Origin: Blautia sp.
GTDB lineage: Bacteria; Bacillota; Clostridia; Lachnospirales; Lachnospiraceae
Reading direction: 5' to 3'
DNA: 64,000 bases
Assembly (NCBI GenBank): GCA_017515325.1
Contig: JAFWGA010000013.1
Span: forward strand, 208,629-272,628
The translations under genes and the position numbers were made by a program. Shown in pieces: positions 10,154 to 18,469 of the stretch (position 1 is the first letter of the stretch; every line of letters begins with the position of its first letter). The notes beneath the pieces were generated by a model, which saw only the letters and a program-made list of their open reading frames with translations, was not told the DNA's origin and made no database searches.

Positions 10154-11041
10154 ATGGAATATTTTAAGATCAAGGGTGAGTATCCTCATCTTTCAGGGAC
10201 GGCTCTCACCCTTGGCAAATTCGACGGGATCCACAGAGGGCACCAGAAGCTGGTCTCCCATGTCCTGGAAAAAAAACAGGAAGGAAAAAAGGCTGTCCTG
10301 TTTTCCATTGAAGCCTCTGACAGATTGATCCTTTCTCATGAGGAAAGAGCTGCCATGCTGGAGGATATGGGGCTGGATGTTCTGATTGAATGCCCTTTGG
10401 ATGATAAATTCAGACGGATGAAGGCGGATGTTTTTGTCCGGGAAATCCTCGTCGGCGATCTGGGAGCGGAGTGTGTTACCGTGGGTGAGGATTTCCGCTT
10501 TGGATTTGAGAGAAAGGGAAATCCTGAATTGCTGCTCAGGCTTGGGGCAAAGTACGGATTCCAGACCATAGTTGTTCCCCGTATGATGGACGCCCACCGC
10601 AAGATCAGCAGTACCTATATCAGAGAAGAACTGAAGCGCGGCAATATGGAGAAGGTGGGGCAGTTGATGGGAGCCTGCTTTTACGCAACGGGGAAGGTGA
10701 CGCATGGAATGGGATTGGGACATCGCAGGCTTTTGCCTACCATCAATCTGATTCCTCCCGCCGAGAAGCTGATGCCACCCCATGGAGTATATTTTACCCG
10801 CACCTGGATTGCAGGAAGAACGTATGAAGGGATCACCAACGTAGGGATCAAACCTACGGTAGGGGAGAACATGGTAGGGATCGAGACTTATCTGTTCGAT
10901 TGTAAGGAGGATTTATATGGCCTTCCCTGTAAGGTTGAATTTCTTCATTTCAGCCGCCGCGAGGAGCGGTTTGACAGTCTGGATGCCCTTCGATGCCAGC
11001 TGTTTGAGGATGTCCGGGCCGGGAGACTGTATTTTGAATAA
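10154..11041 (+). CDS. ribF: Bifunctional riboflavin kinase / FAD synthetase
   Basis: Converts riboflavin to FMN and then FAD. The N-terminal nucleotidyltransferase half has LGKFDGIHRGHQKL (HxGH at 27-30) and ISSTYIREEL; the C-terminal kinase half has the PTxN motif in LLPTINL and GVYFTR. ATG 10154 is chosen because GAGGGAG (10141-10147) precedes it by 6 nt; ATG 10133 in frame is the alternative. This is the last gene of the operon, and a strong terminator follows within 25 bp. No FMN riboswitch is present. Confidence 0.95.
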   Translation: MEYFKIKGEYPHLSGTALTLGKFDGIHRGHQKLVSHVLEKKQEGKKAVLFSIEASDRLILSHEERAAMLEDMGLDVLIECPLDDKFRRMKADVFVREILVGDLGAECVTVGEDFRFGFERKGNPELLLRLGAKYGFQTIVVPRMMDAHRKISSTYIREELKRGNMEKVGQLMGACFYATGKVTHGMGLGHRRLLPTINLIPPAEKLMPPHGVYFTRTWIAGRTYEGITNVGIKPTVGENMVGIETYLFDCKEDLYGLPCKVEFLHFSRREERFDSLDALRCQLFEDVRAGRLYFE

Positions 11042-11063
11042 AATGAGATACCCATGAAAAATC

Positions 11064-11104
11064 TGTTCTTCTGTCAGAAATGACAGGAGGACATTTTTTA
11101 TTTT
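11064..11104 (+). terminator. Rho-independent terminator of the rimP-ribF operon
   Basis: Thirteen-pair stem TGTTCTTCTGTCA (11064-11076) with TGACAGGAGGACA (11081-11093), including two G-U pairs, a GAAA tetraloop, and then TTTTTTATTTT. Confidence 0.9.
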
Positions 11105-11139
11105 ATTCCTTTAATCTCTACCCAACAGAGAAAATATAC

Positions 11140-11168
11140 TTGACTATCCCATGAAAAATTTATAAAAT
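11140..11168 (+). promoter_or_regulatory. Sigma-A promoter of ppdK
   Basis: TTGACT (11140-11145), 17-bp spacer, TAAAAT (11163-11168). It implies a leader of about 165 nt that contains the two-hairpin repeat at 11215-11307. Confidence 0.7.
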
Positions 11169-11214
11169 AACTATGTGCGTTTAAAATCAGGGTTTTCAAT
11201 CAGACATTTTTGTG

Positions 11215-11307
11215 GTAAACGAAGGCTGCATTTTCGTTTCATTCGTTTACTGCGCCGAATTTACGTCGCTGACGCGGCAGTGTTCCCCTGTAAATTCGTG
11301 CGCATAC
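11215..11307 (+). repeat. Dispersed two-hairpin intergenic repeat, copy 1
   Basis: Hairpin 1 pairs GTAAACGAA (11215-11223) with TTCGTTTAC (11242-11250). Hairpin 2 pairs GCGCCGAATTTAC (11252-11264) with GTAAATTCGTGCGC (11290-11303), with one bulged base. The whole 93-bp unit has a counterpart of 94 bp at 51822-51915, ending in the identical 18-mer GTAAATTCGTGCGCATAC. It lies between the promoter and the start codon of ppdK. Confidence 0.75.
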
Positions 11308-11339
11308 TATTATATTATTTTTTAGGAGGATAGTACAAA

Positions 11340-13967
11340 ATGGCAAAATGGGTTTACATGTTTACAGAAGGTAACGCTGATATGAGAAACCTTCTCGGAG
11401 GCAAAGGCGCGAACCTTGCTGAAATGACAAACCTTGGCCTTCCCGTACCGCAGGGCTTTACCATCACGACAGAGGCCTGCACTCAGTATTATGAGGATGG
11501 CAGGCAGATTAACGATGAGATTATGGCTCAGGTCCAGGAAGCGATTACGAAAATGGAAGGCATCACCGGGAAAAAGTTCGGTGACAAGGAGAATCCTCTG
11601 CTTGTTTCTGTACGTTCCGGTGCCAGGGCTTCCATGCCTGGCATGATGGACACGATCCTCAATCTCGGACTGAATGAGGATGTTGTGGAGGTTCTCTCCG
11701 CGAAATCCGGAAATCCCCGCTGGGCTTGGGACTGCTATCGCAGATTCATTCAAATGTATTCCGACGTTGTTATGGAAGTCGGCAAAAAGTATTTCGAAGA
11801 GCTGATCGACAAGATGAAAGTCTCCAGAGGCGTAAAGCAGGATGTGGAGCTCACCGCTGACGATCTGAAGGAACTGGCCAATCAGTTCAAGGCTGAGTAC
11901 AAGGAAAAGATCGGATCCGATTTCCCCACAGATCCCAAGGAGCAGCTGGTAGGCGCTATTAAGGCTGTATTCCGTTCCTGGGACAACCCGAGGGCGAATG
12001 TTTACCGCAGGGACAATGATATTCCCTATTCCTGGGGCACCGCAGTAAATGTACAGATGATGGCCTTCGGAAATATGGGCGACGATTGCGGTACCGGTGT
12101 TGCCTTCACCCGCGATCCCGCTACCGGAAACAAAGGACTCTTCGGCGAGTTCCTGACCAATGCCCAGGGCGAGGATGTTGTTGCCGGCGTCCGTACTCCC
12201 ATGCATATCACAGAGATGGAGCAGAAGTTCCCCAAAGCTTTTGCCCAGTTTAAGCAGGTATGCGAGACCCTGGAGAGCCATTACCGCGACATGCAGGACA
12301 TGGAGTTTACCGTCGAGAACGAGAAGCTTTACATGCTCCAGACCAGAAACGGCAAGAGAACAGCCCAGGCTGCACTGAAGATCGCCTGCGACCTTGTAGA
12401 CGAAGGAATGCGTACGGAAAAAGAAGCGGTTGCCATGATTGACCCGCGTAACCTTGACACTTTGCTGCATCCGCAGTTTGACGCTGCTGCCCTGAAGGCG
12501 GCTACTCCGATCGGCAAGGGTCTGGGAGCTTCTCCCGGCGCTGCCTGCGGCAAGATTGTTTTCTCTGCCGAGGATGCCGAGGCCTGGGCAGCTAAGGGAG
12601 AGAAGGTCGTCCTTGTCCGTCTTGAGACCTCACCTGAGGATATCACCGGTATGAAGAGCGCCCAGGGAATCCTTACCGTACGTGGCGGCATGACTTCCCA
12701 TGCGGCAGTTGTTGCCCGCGGTATGGGCGAATGCTGTGTCTCCGGCTGTGGCGATATCGTCATGGACGAGGAAAACAAGAAGTTCACCTTAGGCGGAAAA
12801 GAGTTCCATGAAGGAGACTTCCTTTCTCTGGACGGCTCCACCGGCAATATCTATGACGGTGTGATTCCCACGGTCGATGCTTCCATCGCCGGAGAGCTTG
12901 GCCGCGTTATGGCATGGGCAGACAAATACAGAACCATGAAGGTCCGTACCAATGCCGATACTCCCGAGGATGCCCGCAAGGCTCGCGAACTTGGCGCAGA
13001 GGGAATCGGTCTTTGCCGTACCGAGCATATGTTCTTCTCCGGAAACCGTATCGAAGCTTTCCGTGAGATGATCTGCTCAGAGACTCCCGAGGAGAGAGAA
13101 GCTGCATTGGCGAAGATCCTGCCGGAGCAGCAGTCTGACTTTGAAGGCCTGTATGAGGCTATGGAAGGAAATCCGGTCTGCATCCGTTTCCTGGATCCGC
13201 CTCTGCATGAGTTCGTTCCCCAGGATGAGGAAGACATCAAGAAGCTGGCCGATACCCAGGGCAAGAGCGTAGAGACCATCAAGGCTATCATTGAGTCTTT
13301 GAAGGAATTCAATCCCATGATGGGTCATCGCGGATGCCGTCTGGCTGTCACCTATCCCGAGATCGCTGTGATGCAGACGAAGGCTGTTATCCGTGCTGCC
13401 ATCAATGTGAAGAAGGCTCATGCTGACTGGGATCTGCGTCCGGAGATTATGATCCCGCTTGTTGGCGAAGTAGAAGAGCTCAAGTATGTCAAGAAGATTG
13501 TTGTTGAGACCGCTGATGCTGAGATTGCCAAGGCCGGATCAGACCTGAAATACGAAGTGGGAACGATGATTGAGATCCCGCGTGCTGCCCTTACAGCGGA
13601 TGAAATCGCGAAGGAAGCCGATTTCTTCTGCTTCGGAACCAATGATCTGACTCAGATGACCTATGGCTTCTCCCGTGATGACTCCGGCAAGTTCCTTAGT
13701 GCATACTACGATGCCAAGATCCTGGAGAACGATCCCTTTGCTAAGCTTGATCCCATCGGTGTAGGCAAACTGATGGAGATGGCCATCCGTTTAGGCAAGC
13801 CGGTGAACCCGAACCTTCATGTGGGTATCTGCGGCGAGCATGGCGGTGACCCGGCTTCTGTAGAGTTCTGCAATAAGATTGGTCTGGATTATGTCTCTTG
13901 CTCGCCCTTCCGTGTTCCGATTGCAAGGCTGGCAGCAGCCCAGGCAGCAATTAGCCAGGCAAAATAA
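11340..13967 (+). CDS. ppdK: Pyruvate, phosphate dikinase
   Basis: Interconverts pyruvate, ATP and phosphate with PEP, AMP and pyrophosphate; in anaerobic Clostridia it often works in glycolysis in place of or beside pyruvate kinase. At 875 residues it nearly matches the well-studied Clostridium symbiosum enzyme. Order: N-terminal ATP-grasp domain (GGKGANLAEM, VSVRSGARASMPGMMDT), the phosphohistidine domain with GGMTSHAAVVAR (H454), and the C-terminal PEP/pyruvate barrel with GLCRTEHMF, GTMIEIPRAAL and CGEHGG. ATG 11340 follows TTAGGAGGATAG. It is monocistronic, with its own promoter and a 20-bp-stem terminator. Confidence 0.97.
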   Translation: MAKWVYMFTEGNADMRNLLGGKGANLAEMTNLGLPVPQGFTITTEACTQYYEDGRQINDEIMAQVQEAITKMEGITGKKFGDKENPLLVSVRSGARASMPGMMDTILNLGLNEDVVEVLSAKSGNPRWAWDCYRRFIQMYSDVVMEVGKKYFEELIDKMKVSRGVKQDVELTADDLKELANQFKAEYKEKIGSDFPTDPKEQLVGAIKAVFRSWDNPRANVYRRDNDIPYSWGTAVNVQMMAFGNMGDDCGTGVAFTRDPATGNKGLFGEFLTNAQGEDVVAGVRTPMHITEMEQKFPKAFAQFKQVCETLESHYRDMQDMEFTVENEKLYMLQTRNGKRTAQAALKIACDLVDEGMRTEKEAVAMIDPRNLDTLLHPQFDAAALKAATPIGKGLGASPGAACGKIVFSAEDAEAWAAKGEKVVLVRLETSPEDITGMKSAQGILTVRGGMTSHAAVVARGMGECCVSGCGDIVMDEENKKFTLGGKEFHEGDFLSLDGSTGNIYDGVIPTVDASIAGELGRVMAWADKYRTMKVRTNADTPEDARKARELGAEGIGLCRTEHMFFSGNRIEAFREMICSETPEEREAALAKILPEQQSDFEGLYEAMEGNPVCIRFLDPPLHEFVPQDEEDIKKLADTQGKSVETIKAIIESLKEFNPMMGHRGCRLAVTYPEIAVMQTKAVIRAAINVKKAHADWDLRPEIMIPLVGEVEELKYVKKIVVETADAEIAKAGSDLKYEVGTMIEIPRAALTADEIAKEADFFCFGTNDLTQMTYGFSRDDSGKFLSAYYDAKILENDPFAKLDPIGVGKLMEMAIRLGKPVNPNLHVGICGEHGGDPASVEFCNKIGLDYVSCSPFRVPIARLAAAQAAISQAK

Positions 13968-14000
13968 TCATCATAGTACCGGTTAGCCGGTATGCCTGAT

Positions 14001-14054
14001 AAACGCCAAAGGGCTGTTTCCTGTGTGAAACAGCCCTTTGGCGTTTTGCGTTTT
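14001..14054 (+). terminator. Rho-independent terminator of ppdK
   Basis: Perfect 20-bp stem (14001-14020 with 14027-14046), loop CTGTGT, followed by TGCGTTTT. The downstream gene starts only 44 bp later with no obvious promoter between, so partial read-through is likely. Confidence 0.88.
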
Positions 14055-14097
14055 ATGGCATGCCGTTTTCAAAGCGATATTTGGGGAGGAAAGGACC

Positions 14098-15078
14098 ATG
14101 AAAAAGAGAATCATACATAGGACGGTAGGTCTTGCTCTGGCAGTATTATTGATTCTGAGCGGGGCGCTTCCGTCGATGGCAGCGCAGGCGAGAATTTCCA
14201 GAAGCACGGCAGAGATTGTCGTGTCACAGTATCTTTCGCTCAGTACATCTGGGCTAAAGGGAAAGATTGTCTGGAGGAGCAGCGCCCCCCAGATCGTCCA
14301 GGTCAGCCAGCAGGGAAAGATCAAGGGGGTCAAGGCCGGACAGGCCGTGATCACAGCTTCTGCCGCCAATGCCAAGGTGAGCTGTAAGGTAAGGGTTTTC
14401 AATATCGGATTTGACAGGAAAAGCTATACCATACAGACGGACAGGCTGATGAAGCTTACCCTGAAAAGTAATGCAGCAAAGGGGATTGCATGGCGTTCTT
14501 CCGATCCTTCCGTTATCCGGATCATGCAGACAAACAAAGATTATGCCATCCTGAGAAGTTTTGGAAAAGCCGGCAGTGTTATGGTCTACGCCAAGTTCCG
14601 GGGGAAAGTGTATCAATGTCGGATCACAGTGAAAAAGGCTGCTCTGCCAACGCCTGTACCGGTTTCACCTTTTATTCCGGTTACGGTCACGCCGACACCC
14701 ATACCGACTCCGATGAGGGCGGCATATGTTCCTCCGGTGACGGACTCGGTTGTGACCGGTCTGGAAAAACCGTTGGTATTTAAGAAGGGAGTATCCCATT
14801 CCTTCCGTGTCACAGGGGCTAATGCAAGTCAGAAATACGGAAACAGTCTTTTGGTTGGAGATGGCGGCTGGAGCCCGATCTACTGGGCTATGACTCCTAA
14901 TCCCGGCGATTCACAGAAGCAGGCAAGATGGGCTATTGCCGCCACACAGGATGTGAATGCATCCAGAACCTATCCCATGTATATTTTTTTCCGCCTGTTA
15001 ACCTGGGACGGAACAGCTTGGGTGAATACAGACAGGATAGAGAGTATTACTGTGACACTTCGTACCGCTGCCTTTTGA
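14098..15078 (+). CDS. Secreted protein with two Ig-like (BIG2-type) domains
   Basis: Exported surface protein of unknown ligand. A signal peptide occupies about residues 1-30 (MKKRIIHR, hydrophobic core, SMAAQA). Two Ig-like repeats follow; each has the BIG2 hallmark I-x-W-R-S-S-x-P/D-x-V, seen as IVWRSSAPQIVQV and IAWRSSDPSVIRI. A Pro/Thr linker (PTPVPVSPF, TPTPIPTP) leads to a C-terminal domain of about 100 residues that I do not recognise. There is no LPXTG anchor. ATG 14098 has GGGGAGGAAAGG upstream; the ATG at 14053 lacks one. It may be transcribed by read-through from ppdK. Confidence 0.8.
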   Translation: MKKRIIHRTVGLALAVLLILSGALPSMAAQARISRSTAEIVVSQYLSLSTSGLKGKIVWRSSAPQIVQVSQQGKIKGVKAGQAVITASAANAKVSCKVRVFNIGFDRKSYTIQTDRLMKLTLKSNAAKGIAWRSSDPSVIRIMQTNKDYAILRSFGKAGSVMVYAKFRGKVYQCRITVKKAALPTPVPVSPFIPVTVTPTPIPTPMRAAYVPPVTDSVVTGLEKPLVFKKGVSHSFRVTGANASQKYGNSLLVGDGGWSPIYWAMTPNPGDSQKQARWAIAATQDVNASRTYPMYIFFRLLTWDGTAWVNTDRIESITVTLRTAAF

Positions 15079-15442
15079 TCAAAGGAGAGTCGACTGACTG
15101 GAAAATGGCAGGTTTTTGTGCAGAGTGACGAAAATTGTTGAGATAATTTGGATAAACTATTCTTTTCGAATAAAACGGGATGTGATATTATCTCTATGGT
15201 TCTTACTACGATACGCAAAGGGTATAGTAGTTGTCCGTGTTTTCAGGAAGAATAGTTGTATAGCATCCTGCCGGAGGCTTATCGTCAACGATACATTCCA
15301 GCTGTCGTTGACGATAAGGGGGGCAGCCAACCTGTGGCCTTTGACAGGCGGGAGGCGCCAGTGATTCAGGTCAGGATCTCAACCTGCGGGCCAGCGCTTT
15401 GCCGACAGGTCTTTAAAGACGGGGACGGAAGGGGAAGATAAC
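15079..15442 (+). other. Non-coding 364-bp leader region upstream of the AraC regulator
   Basis: No ORF with a credible start is visible here. It contains an AT-rich first half with several poor promoter-like boxes, the dispersed 16-mer CATCCTGCCGGAGGCT at 15264-15279, a perfect inverted repeat (15278-15291 with 15305-15318), and the 12-bp palindrome GTCTTTAAAGAC at 15409-15420, just before the start at 15443. It matches no riboswitch class that I can recognise by eye. Confidence 0.5.
15278..15318 (+). repeat. Perfect 14-bp inverted repeat upstream of regulator gene
   Basis: CTTATCGTCAACGA (15278-15291) is exactly complementary to TCGTTGACGATAAG (15305-15318), with a 13-nt loop. There is no T tract after it. 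It could be a leader hairpin or a protein-binding site. Its left arm overlaps a dispersed repeat also found inverted at 61947-61969. Confidence 0.8.
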
Positions 15443-16960
15443 ATGTATCGATTGCTTCTGGTGGATGAGGACAGGAAGAGCAGACAGGAACTGCATTACC
15501 TTCTGGAACAGACAGAAAAGGAGTACCAGGTACAGGAGGTATCCTCAGGAAAGGAAGCCCTGGAGATTCTTTCTCGGCAGGCTGCAGATATTATGATCAC
15601 TCAGATTCGGCTTTCTGAGATGGATGGACTGGAGTTGATCAGGCAGGCACGTCAGATTGCTCCGGATATGGCGATTATGGTCATCTGTTCGTATACGGAC
15701 TTCGCTTTGGCCCAGAGAGCAAAGCAGTATGGTGTAGAGGAGTATGTTCTGACACCAGTGGATCAGAATGAGTTTGTAACTGCCCTGAATCAGACGCAGG
15801 CAAGAGTAGAGTTCGGGCATGAAAGAGAAAAGATCGAGATCAGTAAGGACCGCTTTCTTCACCGTCATTTTTTACAGCAGTATCTGTATTCAGGCAGCCG
15901 TGAAGTACTGGAAAGGGCTTCGCAGAGGATCGACCTGGAGAAATGGAATGCCTGGCATTGTGCTATTCTTGTCGAAGCAGAGCAGCCTTTTTTTGACGAT
16001 GGTAAGGATTTTTTCTGGGAAGAGATCGAGACCCAGCTTCGACGGCCTTTTTTTCATCTGAACCTGAATTCTTTTCAGACTATTCTTTTTTTTACAGAGG
16101 TTTATTGCGATTATACTCTGGTGGCCAAAAGCCTGCATGTGTATCTGAAGCAGGCTTTTATCGAAAGGTTTTATCTGGCAGTCAGCTCTCAATTTGATTC
16201 CTGTCAGGCTTTGCCGGAGGTTTTTCATTCCCTGCTGTCTCAGATGGACGATAGATTCTGTCATCCGGACCAGCGGATTTTTACCAGTGATGAAGATAAG
16301 GAGAGATATGTTTCCGAGGAAACACAGGATTCTTTAATGGTACAGCTGATCTCTGAGGATATCAGCCGGAAGGATATCGGTCGTCTGAAAGGACATTTCG
16401 GCACTCTCCAGGATAAGTATATCAAGCAGACACAGTTTTCAGCCATGTATGTCAAGTTTGTTTTTTCCAGGGTGATCCAGGAGCTCTTCCAGGATAAGCA
16501 TTTCACCCAGGGAAGAGGCCTGGAGCAGGAGATAGACAGACTGTATGCCTGTTCCGATCTGGGGCAGATCCTGGAAATAACACGTCAGTGTATTCTGGAA
16601 TATGAGATTTACCTGGAACAATCGATACGCGAATCGGCCAGAGATGTCGAGGCGGTCAGGGTTTATATCGGAAACCATCTTGATGAGGCGCTGAGCCTGG
16701 AAGAGCTGGCGTCCAAAAGCCGTTTTTCGCCTGGAGACCTAAGCTTCCTGTTCAAAAATAAAACAGGAATTGATATCAACCGATATGTATGGGTCAGGCG
16801 AATGGAGGAAGCAGCCAGACTTCTTGGCAGGACGTGCCAGAGAATTCCCTGGATCAGCTCTCAGATTGGCTTTTCCCATCTGTCTTATTTCAGGAAAAGC
16901 TTCAGGATTTATTATGGGTTAGATCCCGAGGAATACCGCAGCCAGACACTTCAGGGATGA
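15443..16960 (+). CDS. AraC-family response-regulator-like protein with degenerate receiver
   Basis: Transcription regulator of the YesN type: N-terminal receiver-like domain (about 1-120), a long central region, and a C-terminal AraC double helix-turn-helix (about 400-505; LSLEELASKSRFSPGDLSFL and IGFSHLSYFRKSFR). The receiver keeps the acidic D8/E9 and S83 but the phospho-acceptor position in DIMITQIRLSEMDG is Gln54 (codon CAG) instead of Asp, and the usual Lys before Pro is Thr103 (YVLTPVD). It therefore cannot be phosphorylated in the standard way. No histidine kinase is adjacent. ATG 15443 follows AAGGGGAAG. The DNA target is unknown. Confidence 0.88.
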   Translation: MYRLLLVDEDRKSRQELHYLLEQTEKEYQVQEVSSGKEALEILSRQAADIMITQIRLSEMDGLELIRQARQIAPDMAIMVICSYTDFALAQRAKQYGVEEYVLTPVDQNEFVTALNQTQARVEFGHEREKIEISKDRFLHRHFLQQYLYSGSREVLERASQRIDLEKWNAWHCAILVEAEQPFFDDGKDFFWEEIETQLRRPFFHLNLNSFQTILFFTEVYCDYTLVAKSLHVYLKQAFIERFYLAVSSQFDSCQALPEVFHSLLSQMDDRFCHPDQRIFTSDEDKERYVSEETQDSLMVQLISEDISRKDIGRLKGHFGTLQDKYIKQTQFSAMYVKFVFSRVIQELFQDKHFTQGRGLEQEIDRLYACSDLGQILEITRQCILEYEIYLEQSIRESARDVEAVRVYIGNHLDEALSLEELASKSRFSPGDLSFLFKNKTGIDINRYVWVRRMEEAARLLGRTCQRIPWISSQIGFSHLSYFRKSFRIYYGLDPEEYRSQTLQG

Positions 16961-17058
16961 TGGTCTTCCTTATGGCCTCACGCATCGATTGTGGGAGCGC
17001 TGCGCGGAACAATCCGTAAGAATCAGTTTGCAGTAGTATTATAACAGGAGGAAAAAGA

Positions 17059-17544
17059 ATGGATATGACGTCGCTGAACCTGGAAAACATCCAGGGTATT
17101 TTAAACAAGGGGATTTCTCAGGCCATGGATATGATGAAGTCTCCATCCCAGATTGATGAATTTCTGAAAGGCTTTGAAGAAATGCTCAAGACAATTCCTG
17201 TGACAGGAGAGCTTCTTTCGGAGATACCGGTAATGATTGCCATGGTCAAGGGATATATTACCAAGGAGTATACGCCGGTTTCGCCAAAGGTGATCGCCAC
17301 AATTCTGGGAGGATTTATCTATCTGGTAAAAAAGAAGGATCTGATCTCCGACGCTATCCCGATCCTGGGCTATTCAGATGATCTCGCTGTATTGACTATG
17401 GCGCTGAAATTTGTGGAGCCGGAGTTGGCTGCCTTTAAAAAATGGCGCAGCGAGAGAGGAAATCAGTCCACCGGTTCAGAAGACCAGGATATTCCGGGAG
17501 AGCGGTTAGCCCTTACAGACGGCAGTGAAGTGCCTGTATCCTGA
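17059..17544 (+). CDS. YkvA-like DUF1232 protein
   Basis: 161 residues of unknown function. The segment from about 80 to 120 carries the DUF1232 (YkvA) pattern: a hydrophobic stretch then DLISDAIPILGYSDDLAVL, matching the family's D-L-I-P-D-x-I-P-x-x-G-x-x-D-D. The N-terminal half is predicted helical with two hydrophobic stretches. ATG 17059 has ACAGGAGGAAAAAG just upstream. It ends 42 bp before a bidirectional terminator that separates it from the tRNA cluster. Confidence 0.75.
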   Translation: MDMTSLNLENIQGILNKGISQAMDMMKSPSQIDEFLKGFEEMLKTIPVTGELLSEIPVMIAMVKGYITKEYTPVSPKVIATILGGFIYLVKKKDLISDAIPILGYSDDLAVLTMALKFVEPELAAFKKWRSERGNQSTGSEDQDIPGERLALTDGSEVPVS

Positions 17545-17586
17545 TTTTGAAACAGGTTTTAGCGCTCCTGCCATAAAAAAGCATAT

Positions 17587-17618
17587 AAAAAAGGATCGGT
17601 ATATACCGATCCTTTTTT
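17587..17618. terminator. Bidirectional terminator between ykvA-like gene and tRNA cluster
   Basis: A perfect 32-bp palindrome: AAAAAAGGATCGGTAT (17587-17602) then ATACCGATCCTTTTTT (17603-17618). It gives a GC stem flanked by A/T runs on both strands, so it serves the plus gene and the converging tRNA operon. Confidence 0.9.
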
Positions 17619-17620
17619 CA

Positions 17621-17693
17621 TGAAGCATCGGGGATTCGAACCCCGGACAACTTGATTAAAAGTCAAGTGCTCTACCACCTGAGCTAATGCTCC
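17621..17693 (-). tRNA. tRNA-Lys(TTT)
   Basis: Cloverleaf readable on the minus strand: acceptor GGAGCAT with ATGCTTC, anticodon loop CTTTTAA, T-loop GTTCGAATC. The 3' CCA is not encoded. It is the last of six tRNAs in the cluster. Confidence 0.96.
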
Positions 17694-17754
17694 ATATAAA
17701 ACCCTTCTGCGATAAAGGTAAAGTGAAATATTTGAAGGAAACTTCAAATATTGA

Positions 17755-17826
17755 CTGGGCTAGCTGGATTCGAACCAGCGAATGCAGCAGTCAAAGTGCT
17801 GTGCCTTACCGCTTGGCGATAGCCCA
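17755..17826 (-). tRNA. tRNA-Gln(TTG)
   Basis: Minus-strand cloverleaf with acceptor TGGGCTA/TAGCCCA, anticodon loop CTTTGAC, and T-loop GTTCGAATC. The 3' CCA is not encoded. Confidence 0.96.
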
Positions 17827-17835
17827 AGGGTATAG

Positions 17836-17910
17836 GGTGGATACAGGGACTCGAACCCTGGGCCTCCAGAGCCACAATCTGGCGCGCTAACCAACTGCGC
17901 TATACCCACC
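17836..17910 (-). tRNA. tRNA-His(GTG)
   Basis: Anticodon loop TTGTGGC and acceptor GTGGGTA with TATCCAC. The extra G(-1) typical of tRNA-His is encoded at 17910 opposite the discriminator C at 17836. CCA is not encoded. Confidence 0.96.
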
Positions 17911-17914
17911 ACAA

Positions 17915-17988
<74 letters not shown>

Positions 17989-18035
17989 AAACTCCTCTGG
18001 AAACGTCTGCGGAAAAATGGACGATTTCCGAAAGA

Positions 18036-18106
18036 AGCGGGTGATGGGAATCGAACCCACGTATCTAGCTTGGAAGGCTAGTATTCTACCATTGAACTAC
18101 ACCCGC
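18036..18106 (-). tRNA. tRNA-Gly(TCC)
   Basis: Acceptor GCGGGTG/CACCCGC, anticodon loop CTTCCAA (TCC), T-loop GTTCGATTC on the minus strand. CCA is not encoded. Confidence 0.96.
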
Positions 18107-18125
18107 AAAAGCAAACAAACAGGAA

Positions 18126-18200
18126 TCGGGGTGACAAGATTCGAACTTGCGGCCTCCTGGTCCCAAACCAGGCGCTCTAGCCAAACTGAGCCACACCCCG
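18126..18200 (-). tRNA. tRNA-Pro(TGG)
   Basis: First gene of the cluster on the minus strand. Acceptor CGGGGTG/CACCCCG, anticodon loop TTTGGGA (TGG), T-loop GTTCGAATC. CCA is not encoded. Confidence 0.96.
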
Positions 18201-18250
18201 TTCTGAAAATCGCCATGCCAAGAATGAACCTGTCGTTTGACGCGTTTGAT

Positions 18251-18279
18251 ATTATAGAATAAGTCTCTTTCCTTGTCAA
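18251..18279 (-). promoter_or_regulatory. Near-consensus promoter of the tRNA cluster
   Basis: Read on the minus strand: TTGACA (18279-18274), exactly 17 bp, TATAAT (18256-18251). Both hexamers are full consensus. It is about 50 bp upstream of tRNA-Pro. Confidence 0.9.
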
Positions 18280-18312
18280 GCTAAAAATGATAAAAAAATA
18301 AAAAATCCATTC

Positions 18313-18329
18313 GCATCCTGCCGGAGGCT
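18313..18329 (+). repeat. Dispersed 17-mer repeat (CATCCTGCCGGAGGCT family)
   Basis: GCATCCTGCCGGAGGCT here is identical to 15263-15279, and 16 of its bases occur inverted at 61954-61969. It lies in the gap between the tRNA promoter and the HelD gene. Confidence 0.7.
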
Positions 18330-18469
18330 GAAGGCCAATGCCAAATTACATTTGTCTTTGACTATAGCTTTTCTGCTGTGTATCTGATAAAATATTATTT
18401 CTATATTGGCAGTATCTCATGAATATCATGAATAAGAGATAAAGGAAGAGATAAAGGAGACACCGACAC

